A DNA stretch of 57,884 bases, from assembly GCA_018396675.1 (NCBI GenBank), contig JAGTQX010000009.1, positions 1-57,884 on the forward strand. The letters run 5' to 3'. This document shows positions 17,786-27,032 of this stretch, one piece after another. Within the stretch, counting starts at the first letter, position 1. The number at the start of each line of letters is the position of its first letter. Made by a program: the position numbers and the translations under genes. The notes under the pieces are model-generated. The model was not told the origin of the DNA. It saw only the letters and a program-made list of their open reading frames with translations, and ran no database searches. Origin of the DNA: Candidatus Bathyarchaeota archaeon (lineage in GTDB: Archaea; Thermoproteota; Bathyarchaeia; Bathyarchaeales; Bathycorpusculaceae).

Positions 17786-18115
17786 ATGCACATTCACCAC
17801 CACGACGAAAAACTTAAGTGTCCCTATAAGGGATGCGGAAAAACTTTCGGCAAGCCAGCAGTCTTAACAGACAACTCGACAATACCACGGCAAACATATT
17901 ACGCGTGTCCCTACTGCATGTCGAAAATAGACATAGTCGTAGAGAACATGAAAATAGTCGACGTGAAACCTACCGACTACCCGAAAGTTTTTGACTCGCC
18001 AGCAAAATGCGTCCACTACTTTGGATTTTTAAACTCGATTCCAAAAGACATGCCAATCCCAGACGAATGCCTCGTGTGCCCAAAAGTCCTCCAATGCAGC
18101 GTCAGAAAACACTAA
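17786..18115 (+). CDS. Small zinc-binding protein
   Basis: 109 residues, not assigned to a family. The N-terminus is His-rich (HIHHHDEK), followed by CPYKGCGK and CPYC, consistent with a rubredoxin-like or zinc-ribbon knuckle. A C-terminal set, CLVCPKVLQC, could form a second metal site. The middle has a short basic beta segment. A GGAGG-type ribosome site (AAAGGAGG) precedes the ATG by about 9 bases. It sits between two tRNA genes. Confidence 0.7.
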   Translation: MHIHHHDEKLKCPYKGCGKTFGKPAVLTDNSTIPRQTYYACPYCMSKIDIVVENMKIVDVKPTDYPKVFDSPAKCVHYFGFLNSIPKDMPIPDECLVCPKVLQCSVRKH

Positions 18116-18211
18116 AAAGCATCGACTAACTCCTCCAAACATATTCTTTACACAGAGAAACATTTTAAATCTCCAACTCAAAATTCTATTTTGCACAACA
18201 CGTTCAAAAAA

Positions 18212-18286
18212 GGGGCTGTCGGCTAGCTTGGTCTAGGCTTGGAGACTTGGGCTCTCTAGACCCCGGTTCAAATCCGGGCAGCCCCA
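18212..18286 (+). tRNA. tRNA-Pro (anticodon TGG)
   Basis: Acceptor GGGGCTG/CAGCCCC, D-arm with two G-U pairs, anticodon stem GGAGA/TCTCT with loop CTTGGGC (anticodon TGG), T-arm CCCGG/CCGGG with TTCAAAT loop, discriminator A. CCA is not encoded. The acceptor, D-arm pattern and loop resemble the intron-containing tRNA-Pro(GGG) at 36975. Confidence 0.95.
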
Positions 18287-18323
18287 TCATGCGCATGTTA
18301 TTTTGCTTCATTGTTTTAGGGTG

Positions 18324-19568
18324 TTATTCTTCTCTTTTTTCTGGTTCCTTGACAAGCATGAGTGTTATTATGAAGGATGGTATTATTGTAGCGATTGTTA
18401 TGTAAAATGGTAGTCTGTGGGAGACGTGCTCATATAAGAAGCCGCCTATAAAGTTGCCTAAAGCCATGAATATGAAGCTGACAAAGTTTGTGAACGCGTT
18501 TACTTTTCCTCGTTCCATTTTTGGTGTTAGGTCAGCAAGCAACGCGCTGAAACCTGTGTTCATCATAACCTGCGCGGCGCCTACAAGCACCAGAGAAGCG
18601 AGAATCATGGGAACGTTTCCCTCTGCAAAAAGCCATATGGCTAAGCCGAAAGAAAAGTAGGCTAACAGCATAGGGATTTTTCTGTTTATTTTGTCAACAA
18701 TTTTCCCGATTGGTATGGAAAAAATTATTGTGGTTACTGGTGCAGCTGCCGTCAACAGTGCCCATACTGCCTTGTCTATCTGGCGGTCATTTACGGCGTA
18801 CACTGGCAGGAAAAGTGATGTTGCGGAAAAGCCGAATTGCACGGTTATAAGTGACAAAACTAGATAAAACAGTGACTTGGGAACTCTTTTCCAAACGCCT
18901 AAACTTTGCTTCACCGCAGCCGGATAATTTTTCCAAAGATCACTTATGTGAGGTTTTTCAGTAGTAGTTTTAAAAGTTTCTTTTAATCGGAACACTCGCA
19001 GAAAAGCAGCAGCCAAAAACAGTGCAACAACGATGCCGTATACTACGCGCATTCCATCCATTAAACCAAACTGACTATAAAGCAAAGCTGCAACGATTGG
19101 CCCTGGAGTGGTGGAAGCACTGCCAATAAGGGTTACAATCCCAAAGCCCATTCCTCTCTTTTCAGGCGGTAAAGAGTCAGCAATCATGGCCATCAAAGCC
19201 GGCTGGTAGGTAGAGTTGAAAACAGCCATCAGAACCGCGCCGATAAGGATAAAGTGCCATGAAGGAGCCAAAGCGTAGAAAAGATAGCTTAACGCGACGC
19301 CGAAAGTCATTAAGCATATAATCCATTTTCTTCCAAACTTGTCAGCTATGTATCCGCCCGGGAACTGCATCGAAGCCAGAGCCAAGAATTGGAAAAGTCC
19401 TATAGTGCCCAGTATAGTTTCTGTAGCGCCTAATCCTAAAACATAAAGAGCGTAGTAGGCGGCTGGGATTTCTGAAGCAAAGTCTATGAGAATCCAGCTT
19501 ACAACAAGAACTGCATAGTTCCCTTTAATGAAAGAGAATTCTTGTTTTATACGTTGTATAATTGGCAT
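18324..19568 (-). CDS. MFS transporter
   Basis: 414 residues, about 12 membrane segments. The MFS loop GGYIADKFGRKWII lies between TM2 and TM3 and the second-half loop GKIVDKINRKIPM in the middle. No substrate can be assigned. It is not closely similar to the MFS protein at 13269. It stands alone on the minus strand between tRNA-Pro and glpX. Confidence 0.85.
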   Translation of the reverse strand: MPIIQRIKQEFSFIKGNYAVLVVSWILIDFASEIPAAYYALYVLGLGATETILGTIGLFQFLALASMQFPGGYIADKFGRKWIICLMTFGVALSYLFYALAPSWHFILIGAVLMAVFNSTYQPALMAMIADSLPPEKRGMGFGIVTLIGSASTTPGPIVAALLYSQFGLMDGMRVVYGIVVALFLAAAFLRVFRLKETFKTTTEKPHISDLWKNYPAAVKQSLGVWKRVPKSLFYLVLSLITVQFGFSATSLFLPVYAVNDRQIDKAVWALLTAAAPVTTIIFSIPIGKIVDKINRKIPMLLAYFSFGLAIWLFAEGNVPMILASLVLVGAAQVMMNTGFSALLADLTPKMERGKVNAFTNFVSFIFMALGNFIGGFLYEHVSHRLPFYITIATIIPSFIITLMLVKEPEKREE

Positions 19569-19690
19569 ATCACCCTACCTCAATAACCTGCTTATTATGT
19601 TTTCTACTGTGTATGTACTCATCAAGGCTGGTCATGTTAGTTAGATGTTCTGTTCAAAAGTGGCCAGTCAGCTGATCAAACTTTATGCTT

Positions 19691-20692
19691 TTATGATAAA
19701 AAGTGTTTGTATACTGGGTGACCTTTAAACCGCAGTTGTGTTTCGGATTTCTCGATTGTTCCGCTTGGAAGTCTTATGCAAATTGAGTTTATTATGGCGC
19801 CGTTTGATATGAAACGTACTCCATCTAGCAGTTCGCCTTTAGTTACGCCGGAAGCGCAGAAGACCAACTCATTTCCTTTAGCTAATTCGTCTTGCGTATA
19901 AGTTTTATTTATGTCGACGCCTTCAGCAGCAAGCCTATCAATTCTTTTAGGGTCATCTTTTTTGTCTTTCCAAACTTTTACAAGCATTGTTCCACCAAGG
20001 CATTTTACGGCTGTTGCGGCTATTGTTGCTTCTGGACCGGCGCCAGCGCCTATCAGCAAGTCTACTCCAGAGCTTGGGATACATGTTGCCACTGCCGCGG
20101 CAATGTCTCCATCAGGTATTAAGATTATTCTTACGCCTAGTTTTCTCAGTGTTTGAAGAATTTCTGCATGTCTCTCACGTTCAAGCATTATAACCGTAAA
20201 ATTTCCTAAAGGCAGTCCTTTCGCTTTAGCGACAGTTTTAACTATTTCTTCTATGGGCATTTCCAGAGATATTTTGCCGGTTGAGTTGTAGTCTGTTGCA
20301 ATTTTGAAGTAGTAACCATCGTCGGGAAGAACTTGAAAACATCCGGAAGGCGCGCATGCAAGCGCTGAAATGGCGTCTTTTCTTCCTTTTGAGGCAGCTG
20401 TTGTGCCGTCAACAGGGTCCACTACAAACTCGACTTTAGGCCCTTTTCCAGTGCCGACTTTTTCTCGCCTTAAGAAAGCCGGCGCGTTGTCTTTCGGTCC
20501 TTCACATGCAATTACTTCGCCTTCCACGTCAGTTTGGGCTAGAACTGCTCTGGAAAACTCGACAGCCTTTTCATCTATCAAGTTTGGGTTTCCTTGGCCT
20601 ATGTGTAACGCTGCGCCTACAGCCGCCGCTGTAGTTATTCGCGTTAATGAAGGCGCCAAAGCTCTTAAAGAAACCAAACGCTTATGCCTCAA
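19691..20692 (-). CDS. glpX: Fructose-1,6-bisphosphatase class II (GlpX)
   Basis: Hydrolyses fructose 1,6-bisphosphate in gluconeogenesis. 333 residues, the usual GlpX length. The lithium-sensitive phosphatase metal motif DPVDGTTAASKG lies near residue 92-103 and the preceding Glu region VEGEVIACEGPKD is present. Later GlpX-specific segments PDGDIAAAVA and LLIGAGAGPEATIAA are intact. Many archaea use the bifunctional FBP aldolase/phosphatase instead, so GlpX here complements the bacterial-type PfkA at the left edge. It is 17 bp upstream of nothing on its own strand; the epimerase gene precedes it. Confidence 0.92.
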   Translation of the reverse strand: MRHKRLVSLRALAPSLTRITTAAAVGAALHIGQGNPNLIDEKAVEFSRAVLAQTDVEGEVIACEGPKDNAPAFLRREKVGTGKGPKVEFVVDPVDGTTAASKGRKDAISALACAPSGCFQVLPDDGYYFKIATDYNSTGKISLEMPIEEIVKTVAKAKGLPLGNFTVIMLERERHAEILQTLRKLGVRIILIPDGDIAAAVATCIPSSGVDLLIGAGAGPEATIAATAVKCLGGTMLVKVWKDKKDDPKRIDRLAAEGVDINKTYTQDELAKGNELVFCASGVTKGELLDGVRFISNGAIINSICIRLPSGTIEKSETQLRFKGHPVYKHFLS

Positions 20693-20709
20693 TAGGCTGT
20701 AAAAGGATT

Positions 20710-21807
20710 TTATTTGTAAATCTTTTTTGGTTTTCCAAGCAGTTTTTCGTTCAGCGTTTTTATACCAAGCCCAGGATTTTTTGTGAAAATACGTGTTGAA
20801 TTTTGGACTTTAGTTCCGCCTTTTGTGGCAAGTTTGTCTTTAAGCAGTAAGTCGGAGTCCAAATCAGCATATTGAATGTTTTTCACTGCAGCTGCCAAGT
20901 GAGCGCCGGCTGCTATGCCTATTTCTGATTCGCCCATGCATCCTATCATGCATGGTGCGCCAGCGGCTTCGGCTATGGCGGCTATTTTCTTAGCGTTATG
21001 TATTCCTCCGCATTTCATTAGTTTAATGTTTATCATGTCTACGGCTTCGATTAGGCGTAATGCGTCTTCGGGTGAGTGGACGCTTTCGTCAGCCATTATG
21101 GGTATGGGCGAGTTCTGCTTGACCTCTTTTAAGCCGTTGAGGTCTTCAGCTGGGACGGGCTGTTCTGCAAATTGTATGTTGAATTTTTCGATTTTGTTTA
21201 AGACTTCTATGGCTTGTTTAGGCGTCCAGCCTTGATTTGCGTCAATTCTTATTTGGATGTTTTCGCCTGCCGCCTCGCGGATAAGCCTTATTCGTTCTAT
21301 ATCTTCGGTTGGGTTGACGCCGACCTTAACTTTTAGGGCTTTGAAACCTTTTTTTACGGCTTTAACGGCGTCTCTTGCCATTTCTTTTGGAGATTTTATG
21401 CCAAGCGTTATGTCTGTTAGGACTTCGGTTCTGTAGCCGCCCAAAATTCTGAAAAGTGGTTTACGCACAGTCTTTCCGAAAATGTCATGTAAGGCTATGT
21501 CTATAGCTGCCTTGGCCGCAGGGTTTCCGGCAACTGCAGAGTCCATAATTTCAACGTCATGTTCGATTCGTAGCGGGCACATTCCAATAAGCCTAGGAGC
21601 AATTTTGTCTAGAGCCTTAATGACTGTCCCCACAGTTTCGCCTGTAACCCTTTCCGATGGAGAGGATTCGCCCCAGCCGACAACACCGTAATCGGTTATT
21701 ATTTTAACTACAACGTTGTGGCTTTCGATGCTTGCTCCAGGTGCAATTCTAAAGGGTTCACGGTAAGCCAGCGTAACAGGGTAAACCTCAATCTGTTGAA
21801 TTCCCAA
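20710..21807 (-). CDS. Dipeptide epimerase / muconate-lactonizing-type enolase-superfamily enzyme
   Basis: 365 residues. The enolase-superfamily order is complete: KALKVKVG (KxK base), RIDANQGW, AEQPV, MADESV (metal acids in order) and KLMKCGG (second Lys). A late DLDSD resembles the DxD that holds the amino group in L-Ala-D/L-Glu epimerases, so dipeptide epimerisation is favoured over muconate cycloisomerisation. Exact dipeptide specificity cannot be read. It ends 17 bp before the start of glpX, same strand. Confidence 0.85.
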   Translation of the reverse strand: MGIQQIEVYPVTLAYREPFRIAPGASIESHNVVVKIITDYGVVGWGESSPSERVTGETVGTVIKALDKIAPRLIGMCPLRIEHDVEIMDSAVAGNPAAKAAIDIALHDIFGKTVRKPLFRILGGYRTEVLTDITLGIKSPKEMARDAVKAVKKGFKALKVKVGVNPTEDIERIRLIREAAGENIQIRIDANQGWTPKQAIEVLNKIEKFNIQFAEQPVPAEDLNGLKEVKQNSPIPIMADESVHSPEDALRLIEAVDMINIKLMKCGGIHNAKKIAAIAEAAGAPCMIGCMGESEIGIAAGAHLAAAVKNIQYADLDSDLLLKDKLATKGGTKVQNSTRIFTKNPGLGIKTLNEKLLGKPKKIYK

Positions 21808-21852
21808 ATTTGGTTCACCGGTAAAAGATATTCTTGTTTTTGTGGAAAAGCT

Positions 21853-23148
21853 TTACTGGAGTTCTCTGGCTGGTTTTTCGCCACCGCGTGTTTTTAGCGT
21901 TTTGAACTTGAGCTTTGCTGTTAAGATTTTTTCTGTCGCGAAAAGTCTTGAAGCTGCGTACATTACGATTATTGTGAATGCTGAAACGTATATGACGCCA
22001 AGCACGGCTGTCCAGTAGTCTCCCATTATGATGGCTTTAGAGGCGATTATCGGATGGCTGAATGGGATAGCGTAAAAAACAAGCCTTAACGCGTACGGCA
22101 AGGTTGTAATGTCTAAATACATTAGGGCGAATGATGGAAGAAATATCAACGGGTAAATGTAGCCGACAAAAGACTGGGCGCTTCGAACATCTTCTGCGAA
22201 AGCAGACATTATAACAGCCAAAGCTAGAGCTGAAAACATCGTAACAAAAAGTGAAACGCCGAGGAGTAAATAGCCGTAAAATGATGGAACAAGCCCCAAA
22301 GCAGCCAAGTCTAGGTTTGCTCCTACAGGAATTTGAGACATAATTGAGCCTAGTAGATAACTGTAACCAAGCATGTAAGCCACGGCGCCGATGGCGGCAA
22401 CTAATATAGAACCTGAAAGTTTACCCAAAAGTATTGCAAGCCTATCCATCGGAAGAGTTAAAAGCGTTTCAAGCGTTTTCGCCTCTTTTTCCACGGCTAC
22501 AGAGGTGGCGGCTATCTGAATAGCATACGTGAGCAAAATCATAATCGTGATGGGCATAGCGATGGACTGGGACATCATAAGGCTGGAAACAACGGCAGGG
22601 TCAACGTTGTAAACTTCGCCTTTAATTATGGTTAACTTTGTTATGCCTAAAACGTCTGGAGCCATTCTACGATTATAAAGGCTTACTAAACCTTCAATCA
22701 GTGAAGAGCCGACGCTTTCGAAAACGCTTGTCCCAAGCAGAACACCGTAAAAATTCACGTAAGCCTTTACGCTTGAGTTACTAAAATGCGCATCGACAGC
22801 CTCGCTGAAACCTCGCGGAATTTCCAATATCTGTGTTGCATTATGCTCAGAAAGCAGCCTAGAAACGTTCTCTTTGTCAAGTTCAACATGGCTTTCAAGA
22901 GAAACTTGGACGCCATATAATTGAAGCGAAGCCGTAAAATTCTGCGCCCAGTCTCCGCCATCATTATCCACAACGACTAAAGTGGCTTGTGCGGCTTTTT
23001 CCTGCGCAGATTCCACAGCGTAGCTCATAACTCCACCCAAGACTGGAAACATCACCAGTGGCACAACTATCATTCCCAAAAGGATCTTCGGGTCTCGAAC
23101 AAGCTCCTTGATCTCTTTAATTAGGAAATTGCCGAATCCTTTAAGCAA
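21853..23148 (-). CDS. ABC-2 type permease (NatB-like)
   Basis: 431 residues from a TTG at 23148, which has GGTGGT just upstream and overlaps the ATPase gene by 8 bases. An upstream ATG at 23193 would overlap it by 53. An N-terminal segment and about five C-terminal membrane segments flank a large extracellular domain (about residues 50-210), the layout of NatB/DrrB-like exporters. With the ATPase it should form an exporter of unknown substrate. Confidence 0.85.
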   Translation of the reverse strand: MLKGFGNFLIKEIKELVRDPKILLGMIVVPLVMFPVLGGVMSYAVESAQEKAAQATLVVVDNDGGDWAQNFTASLQLYGVQVSLESHVELDKENVSRLLSEHNATQILEIPRGFSEAVDAHFSNSSVKAYVNFYGVLLGTSVFESVGSSLIEGLVSLYNRRMAPDVLGITKLTIIKGEVYNVDPAVVSSLMMSQSIAMPITIMILLTYAIQIAATSVAVEKEAKTLETLLTLPMDRLAILLGKLSGSILVAAIGAVAYMLGYSYLLGSIMSQIPVGANLDLAALGLVPSFYGYLLLGVSLFVTMFSALALAVIMSAFAEDVRSAQSFVGYIYPLIFLPSFALMYLDITTLPYALRLVFYAIPFSHPIIASKAIIMGDYWTAVLGVIYVSAFTIIVMYAASRLFATEKILTAKLKFKTLKTRGGEKPARELQ

Positions 23149-23881
23149 TTTTAACCACCTTCGCAAAAACTTCTTCCAAATTTGCGCTTTCAAATCTTTT
23201 CTTAAGTTCTTGAGGAGTGCCTTCAGCCACTACTTTACCCTCATTTACAAGGGCGACTCTGCCGCATAAATGTTCAACCTCAAGCATATTGTGGCTTGAA
23301 AGAAGCACCGTTACACCGTGTTCCACAACATACTTTTTTATTATTTCTCTAACGTGATACGAGTGTATAACATCTAAACCACTTGTCGGCTCATCTAAAA
23401 TTGACAACTTGGGCTTAAGCATAAGCGCTCTCGCAACCAGAAGCCGCCGTTTCATACCCTTACTGTAAACTTTAGTTTTGTCCTTCAAGCGTTCGCCCAA
23501 ACCGGAAATTTCAGCAGCTTCCCTAACCATGGCATGTGCTTCATCGCGGTTTTTTGTGTGAAATTTAGCCATGAATTCTAAATACTCCCAACCGGAAAGA
23601 TAACGGTAAGAGCCAGCCTCCTCTGGAAGATAAGATATGATTTTGCGAACGTCCGCAGCCTCCTCAACAACATCTAATCCGAAAACCTTAACAGTGCCCG
23701 AAGAAGGCAAGAGCAACGTTGAAACTATTCGAAGAGTAGTGGTTTTACCGGCACCGTTAGGGCCTATCAGCCCATAAATTTCTCCGGGTTTAACTGTAAA
23801 GCTTAGTCCGTCTAATGCGCGAACATTACCGAAAACTTTAGTAACATTTGATGCTTCTATGGCTAAACTCATAGAGACCAC
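23141..23881 (-). CDS. ABC transporter ATP-binding protein (NatA-like)
   Basis: 246 residues. Walker A is GPNGAGKTT (about 39-47), signature VYSKGMKRRLLVARAL, Walker B LSILDEPTSGLD, and an H-loop in SSHNM. The signature reads YSKGMKRR, typical of the Nat/drug-exporter class. Start may be Met1 or Met4. It is translationally coupled to the permease by the 8-base overlap. Confidence 0.93.
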   Translation of the reverse strand: MVSMSLAIEASNVTKVFGNVRALDGLSFTVKPGEIYGLIGPNGAGKTTTLRIVSTLLLPSSGTVKVFGLDVVEEAADVRKIISYLPEEAGSYRYLSGWEYLEFMAKFHTKNRDEAHAMVREAAEISGLGERLKDKTKVYSKGMKRRLLVARALMLKPKLSILDEPTSGLDVIHSYHVREIIKKYVVEHGVTVLLSSHNMLEVEHLCGRVALVNEGKVVAEGTPQELKKRFESANLEEVFAKVVKIA

Positions 23882-23930
23882 GCTTTAACAGCCTCAAGCA
23901 AATGGAATATTTATTTAAATGTTTTGCAGT

Positions 23931-25076
23931 CTAAACTTTCCAGTCTAATTGATGATTTGAAGAAAACAAAGCTCTCATTATGCCAATTAAGAGTGTGATT
24001 GCTGCGATTGGTTGATAGATGAAATAGTAAAGCAAAAACTCGGCGATGTTAAAGCGGAGATTAAGCTTCCTTGAAACAGCATAGAAAACAGCTGCAAAAA
24101 TCAAGGAGCCTAACAAGAAATTCGTTAAGCCCGTGAATATTAAAGACGCAATCGAGTCAGGTATGATGAGCGGTATTGAAACGTTGAGTTGCACCGTAAA
24201 AGCTGATGTCAGATAATTTGAAAACTGGAAGCCTAACAGAGCGAAAAATAGGTAATTGAAAACTAATGGAATAAGTGTTGGAAAAAGTATTATGGCGCAT
24301 GGAAGTGCCGCATGCGGGTATTTGGCTATGTATCTGAACAGTTTTCGCCAATGCTTCCTAATCCATAAGCCTGTGCCGACGCCCCATCTTTTCCTTTGAC
24401 TCCACCAGTTTCTCCAGTTCGAAGGCGCCTTCGTGTAAACTTCAATTTGCTCCGCGTATTTGAACTGACGATCCTTCAGAAGCGTCTTTAAAGCTAAATC
24501 CAAGTCTTCAGAGACAACCTTCGAAAAGCCGCCTATTTCTTCAAAAGTTTGACGTTTAATTGCGAAAGCGGTTCCGCCGATGCCGAAGCACCTATGCACA
24601 AGTTTCGAATAAAGAAAACAAGCAAAATTCGCGCCAACGTATTCATAGTTAACCATGCGCGAAATAAAAGAGTCATGAATAATTTTTGTCTTCAAATCTA
24701 AAATGTCTGCTTCATCCATTTCCTTAGTTATGGCTTCCAAAAAATTTTCGCAGTCACCTATTTTTACGTCAGCGTCCAAGAATACAAGAATTTCTCCACG
24801 TGACATTCTCACTGCGTTGTTTAATGCCTCCACTTTTCCTCTTCTTTGGTTGCTTAAAATAAAATTCACCTTATCACGGTAATGCTCTACGGTTTTAATT
24901 GATCTTTCATCTGGTTTATCTATGGCGACAAAAATCTCCTTATTCGGATACTCGTCGCTTGTGAGTCTCTCAAGTAGCGGCTCCAATAGGTCTGAACCTT
25001 CATAAACAGGAATGAAAACGCTAACAGCCTTTTCCGTCGCCTTCACAGCATAATTAGCTTTCAAAGGCATCATCAC
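23931..25076 (-). CDS. Processive GT2 glycosyltransferase (membrane)
   Basis: 381 residues. GT-A domain with DKPDERSIK, the metal-binding DADV, a second acid in SEDLDLALKT and a QxxRW-type motif (QRKRWGVG). These are the four D,D,D,QxxRW positions of cellulose/hyaluronan-synthase-type enzymes. The C-terminal 130 residues are membrane segments. It probably polymerises or decorates a surface glycan. It is divergent from the rest of the glycan cluster, about 295 bp upstream of the plus-strand genes. Confidence 0.85.
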   Translation of the reverse strand: MMMPLKANYAVKATEKAVSVFIPVYEGSDLLEPLLERLTSDEYPNKEIFVAIDKPDERSIKTVEHYRDKVNFILSNQRRGKVEALNNAVRMSRGEILVFLDADVKIGDCENFLEAITKEMDEADILDLKTKIIHDSFISRMVNYEYVGANFACFLYSKLVHRCFGIGGTAFAIKRQTFEEIGGFSKVVSEDLDLALKTLLKDRQFKYAEQIEVYTKAPSNWRNWWSQRKRWGVGTGLWIRKHWRKLFRYIAKYPHAALPCAIILFPTLIPLVFNYLFFALLGFQFSNYLTSAFTVQLNVSIPLIIPDSIASLIFTGLTNFLLGSLIFAAVFYAVSRKLNLRFNIAEFLLYYFIYQPIAAITLLIGIMRALFSSNHQLDWKV

Positions 25077-25371
25077 TTAGCCAAACTTTCCATACGTATA
25101 CCAATCGATCAGCTACTAATCTCGAAAAACACACAAATAAGCTTTGTTTATAAAAAGTACTCGTTAAACAAATTTCAAGACGCGAACAAAAACGTTTAAC
25201 ATGGAAATGTTCGCATAAAATAATAAGGTTGCAGAGATTTGAACAATTTGAACAAATTGCAAATGTGGAAAATCTCCATTGTTATCTTTTGATTCGATTT
25301 GGCTGTATAAGAAAGGAAAGTTTTTTATTCAGATTCCGAAGTTAAAGTAAATTCCAAGGTGTAACACCAGA

Positions 25372-25764
25372 ATGATCGGGTTCGTCGGCAATGTTATTTT
25401 AAAAAGTGAACTCCGTCTTTTAAAACTAAAGGCTCAGAGAAATGGCGTCTGGTTCAAAGTTCTTAGCAGTCTTGACAGAACGCTGATAAATTTGACGCTT
25501 AAAGTTACTGACGCCGTACGAGGTTCAAAGTTGGCTGAAGCCTTGCTAAAGATTAGGGACAAAGTTAAGATGGCGCTTAAGGATAGAATTACACAGGCAA
25601 TTTTAAGAGTTGGATTGCCCTTAGCACGCAGAATTATCTCGCTTGCAAAAAGTTGGGGCAATCCGCATGCTGAAAATTGGTTTTCAGATTTTTCCTTCGC
25701 TAGATTCCTTGCAATAACTTGGATTAACAGTAAACCTGGCGGCGTATCCTATACTGATGATTGA
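25372..25764 (+). CDS. Hypothetical basic helical protein heading the glycan operon
   Basis: 130 residues, not recognised. It is rich in K/R and amphipathic helix repeats (such as LAEALLKIRDKVKMALKDRI), with no clear membrane span or motif. Its stop overlaps the TTG start of the next GT2 gene (TTGA), so translational coupling is likely. The 295-bp gap upstream holds no other gene I can see; it contains A/T-rich promoter-like sequence and short direct repeats of GAACAA. Confidence 0.55.
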   Translation: MIGFVGNVILKSELRLLKLKAQRNGVWFKVLSSLDRTLINLTLKVTDAVRGSKLAEALLKIRDKVKMALKDRITQAILRVGLPLARRIISLAKSWGNPHAENWFSDFSFARFLAITWINSKPGGVSYTDD

Positions 25765-27032
25765 AGAAGAGTAAGAAAATATTGATTGACCTAATTCATG
25801 CTGTTTTGATTTGCGTATTCGTTTTGGTCTTAGCTTGGTCGCTTTACCATTTGCCAATAATAACTGTTGGTTTTGTGCATTTACGACGAAGCAGCAAAAA
25901 GTTTGGAAAAATGTTTTTTGCCGATGTGAATCCGCCTAACTTTTCGATAATTGTTCCTGCCAAAAACGAAGCGAAGGTTATTGGAAGGCTCCTTGACGCC
26001 TTATTAAGGCTTAACTATCCTAAGGACAAGTTTGAGGTAATTGTTGTTGTTGACGGTTCGACAGATAACACCTTTAAAATTTGTGCTAGGTACGCCGAGG
26101 AACATGGCGAGAATATTCGAGTTGTGTGCAAACCTGTTTCTGATGGTAAGCCCTCCGCTTTGAATTATGGGCTGAAACATGCGAAGGGAGAAATTATTGG
26201 AATTTTCGACGCTGACAGCATCCCTGAAGGAAACGTTTTGACTAGCGTCTGTAAATATTTCAGAGATTCGGAGGTTGCTGCTGTTCAAGGGCGTAATTTT
26301 TCAATGAACGCTGAAGAAAATAGGTTGACTAAGCTTATTTCTTATGAGGAATCTGTTTGGTGTGAAACCTTTTTACGAGGTAAGGACGTATTGGGTTTAT
26401 TTGTTCACCTTAAGGGAAGCTGTCAATTTATAAGGCGTGATGTTTTGGAGCAGCTAGGCGGCTTTGATGGCAAGGCTTTGTCCGAGGACATGGACTTGTC
26501 GGTTAGGCTTGTTGAAAGAGGCTACAAGATTAAGTATGCTTCTGATGTGCGTTCTTGGCAGGAAACTCCTTCGCGTGTGGGTCAGCTTTTCAAGCAGAGA
26601 ACTAGGTGGTTTAGGGGAACTATGGAGGTAGCCCTAAAATATGGTAAGCTTATGACCCGGCCTACCAAGAAAAATTTTGATGCTGAACTGACCCTGCTGG
26701 GGCCTTTCATACTTGTTGCTTCTCTTGTGAGTTATTTATTGGCGTTCTATGCTTCTTTTGCAGCCTTTCAATTTGATTTTATGCTTCAGTTTCTGATGCA
26801 GCTTTCAGTTTTGGGCACAAGCATCACGCTTATTGTTTGCGGTTTGGCTTTGGCTTACATATCCAAACCTAGAAGGTTAACCAATGTGCTTTGGCTTCCT
26901 TTCATGTATTTTTACTGGAGTTTGCAGGCGTTTATTGCGCTTTACGCGGTGATGCTTATCATTCTGCGTAGACCGCGCATTTGGGTTAAGACAGATAAGA
27001 AAGGAACAATGACCCGTGCACTTGTTCATTAA
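25761..27032 (+). CDS. Processive GT2 glycosyltransferase (membrane)
   Basis: 423 residues from TTG. One N-terminal membrane segment, then a GT-A domain with VVDGSTDNT, the DAD of IGIFDADSIPEG, SEDMDLSVRL and QRTRWFRGT (QxxRW), then several C-terminal membrane segments. This is the cellulose/hyaluronan synthase layout. It overlaps both neighbours (4 bp before, 17 bp after), so it belongs to one operon with the GT-C-like gene. Confidence 0.88.
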   Translation: MKKSKKILIDLIHAVLICVFVLVLAWSLYHLPIITVGFVHLRRSSKKFGKMFFADVNPPNFSIIVPAKNEAKVIGRLLDALLRLNYPKDKFEVIVVVDGSTDNTFKICARYAEEHGENIRVVCKPVSDGKPSALNYGLKHAKGEIIGIFDADSIPEGNVLTSVCKYFRDSEVAAVQGRNFSMNAEENRLTKLISYEESVWCETFLRGKDVLGLFVHLKGSCQFIRRDVLEQLGGFDGKALSEDMDLSVRLVERGYKIKYASDVRSWQETPSRVGQLFKQRTRWFRGTMEVALKYGKLMTRPTKKNFDAELTLLGPFILVASLVSYLLAFYASFAAFQFDFMLQFLMQLSVLGTSITLIVCGLALAYISKPRRLTNVLWLPFMYFYWSLQAFIALYAVMLIILRRPRIWVKTDKKGTMTRALVH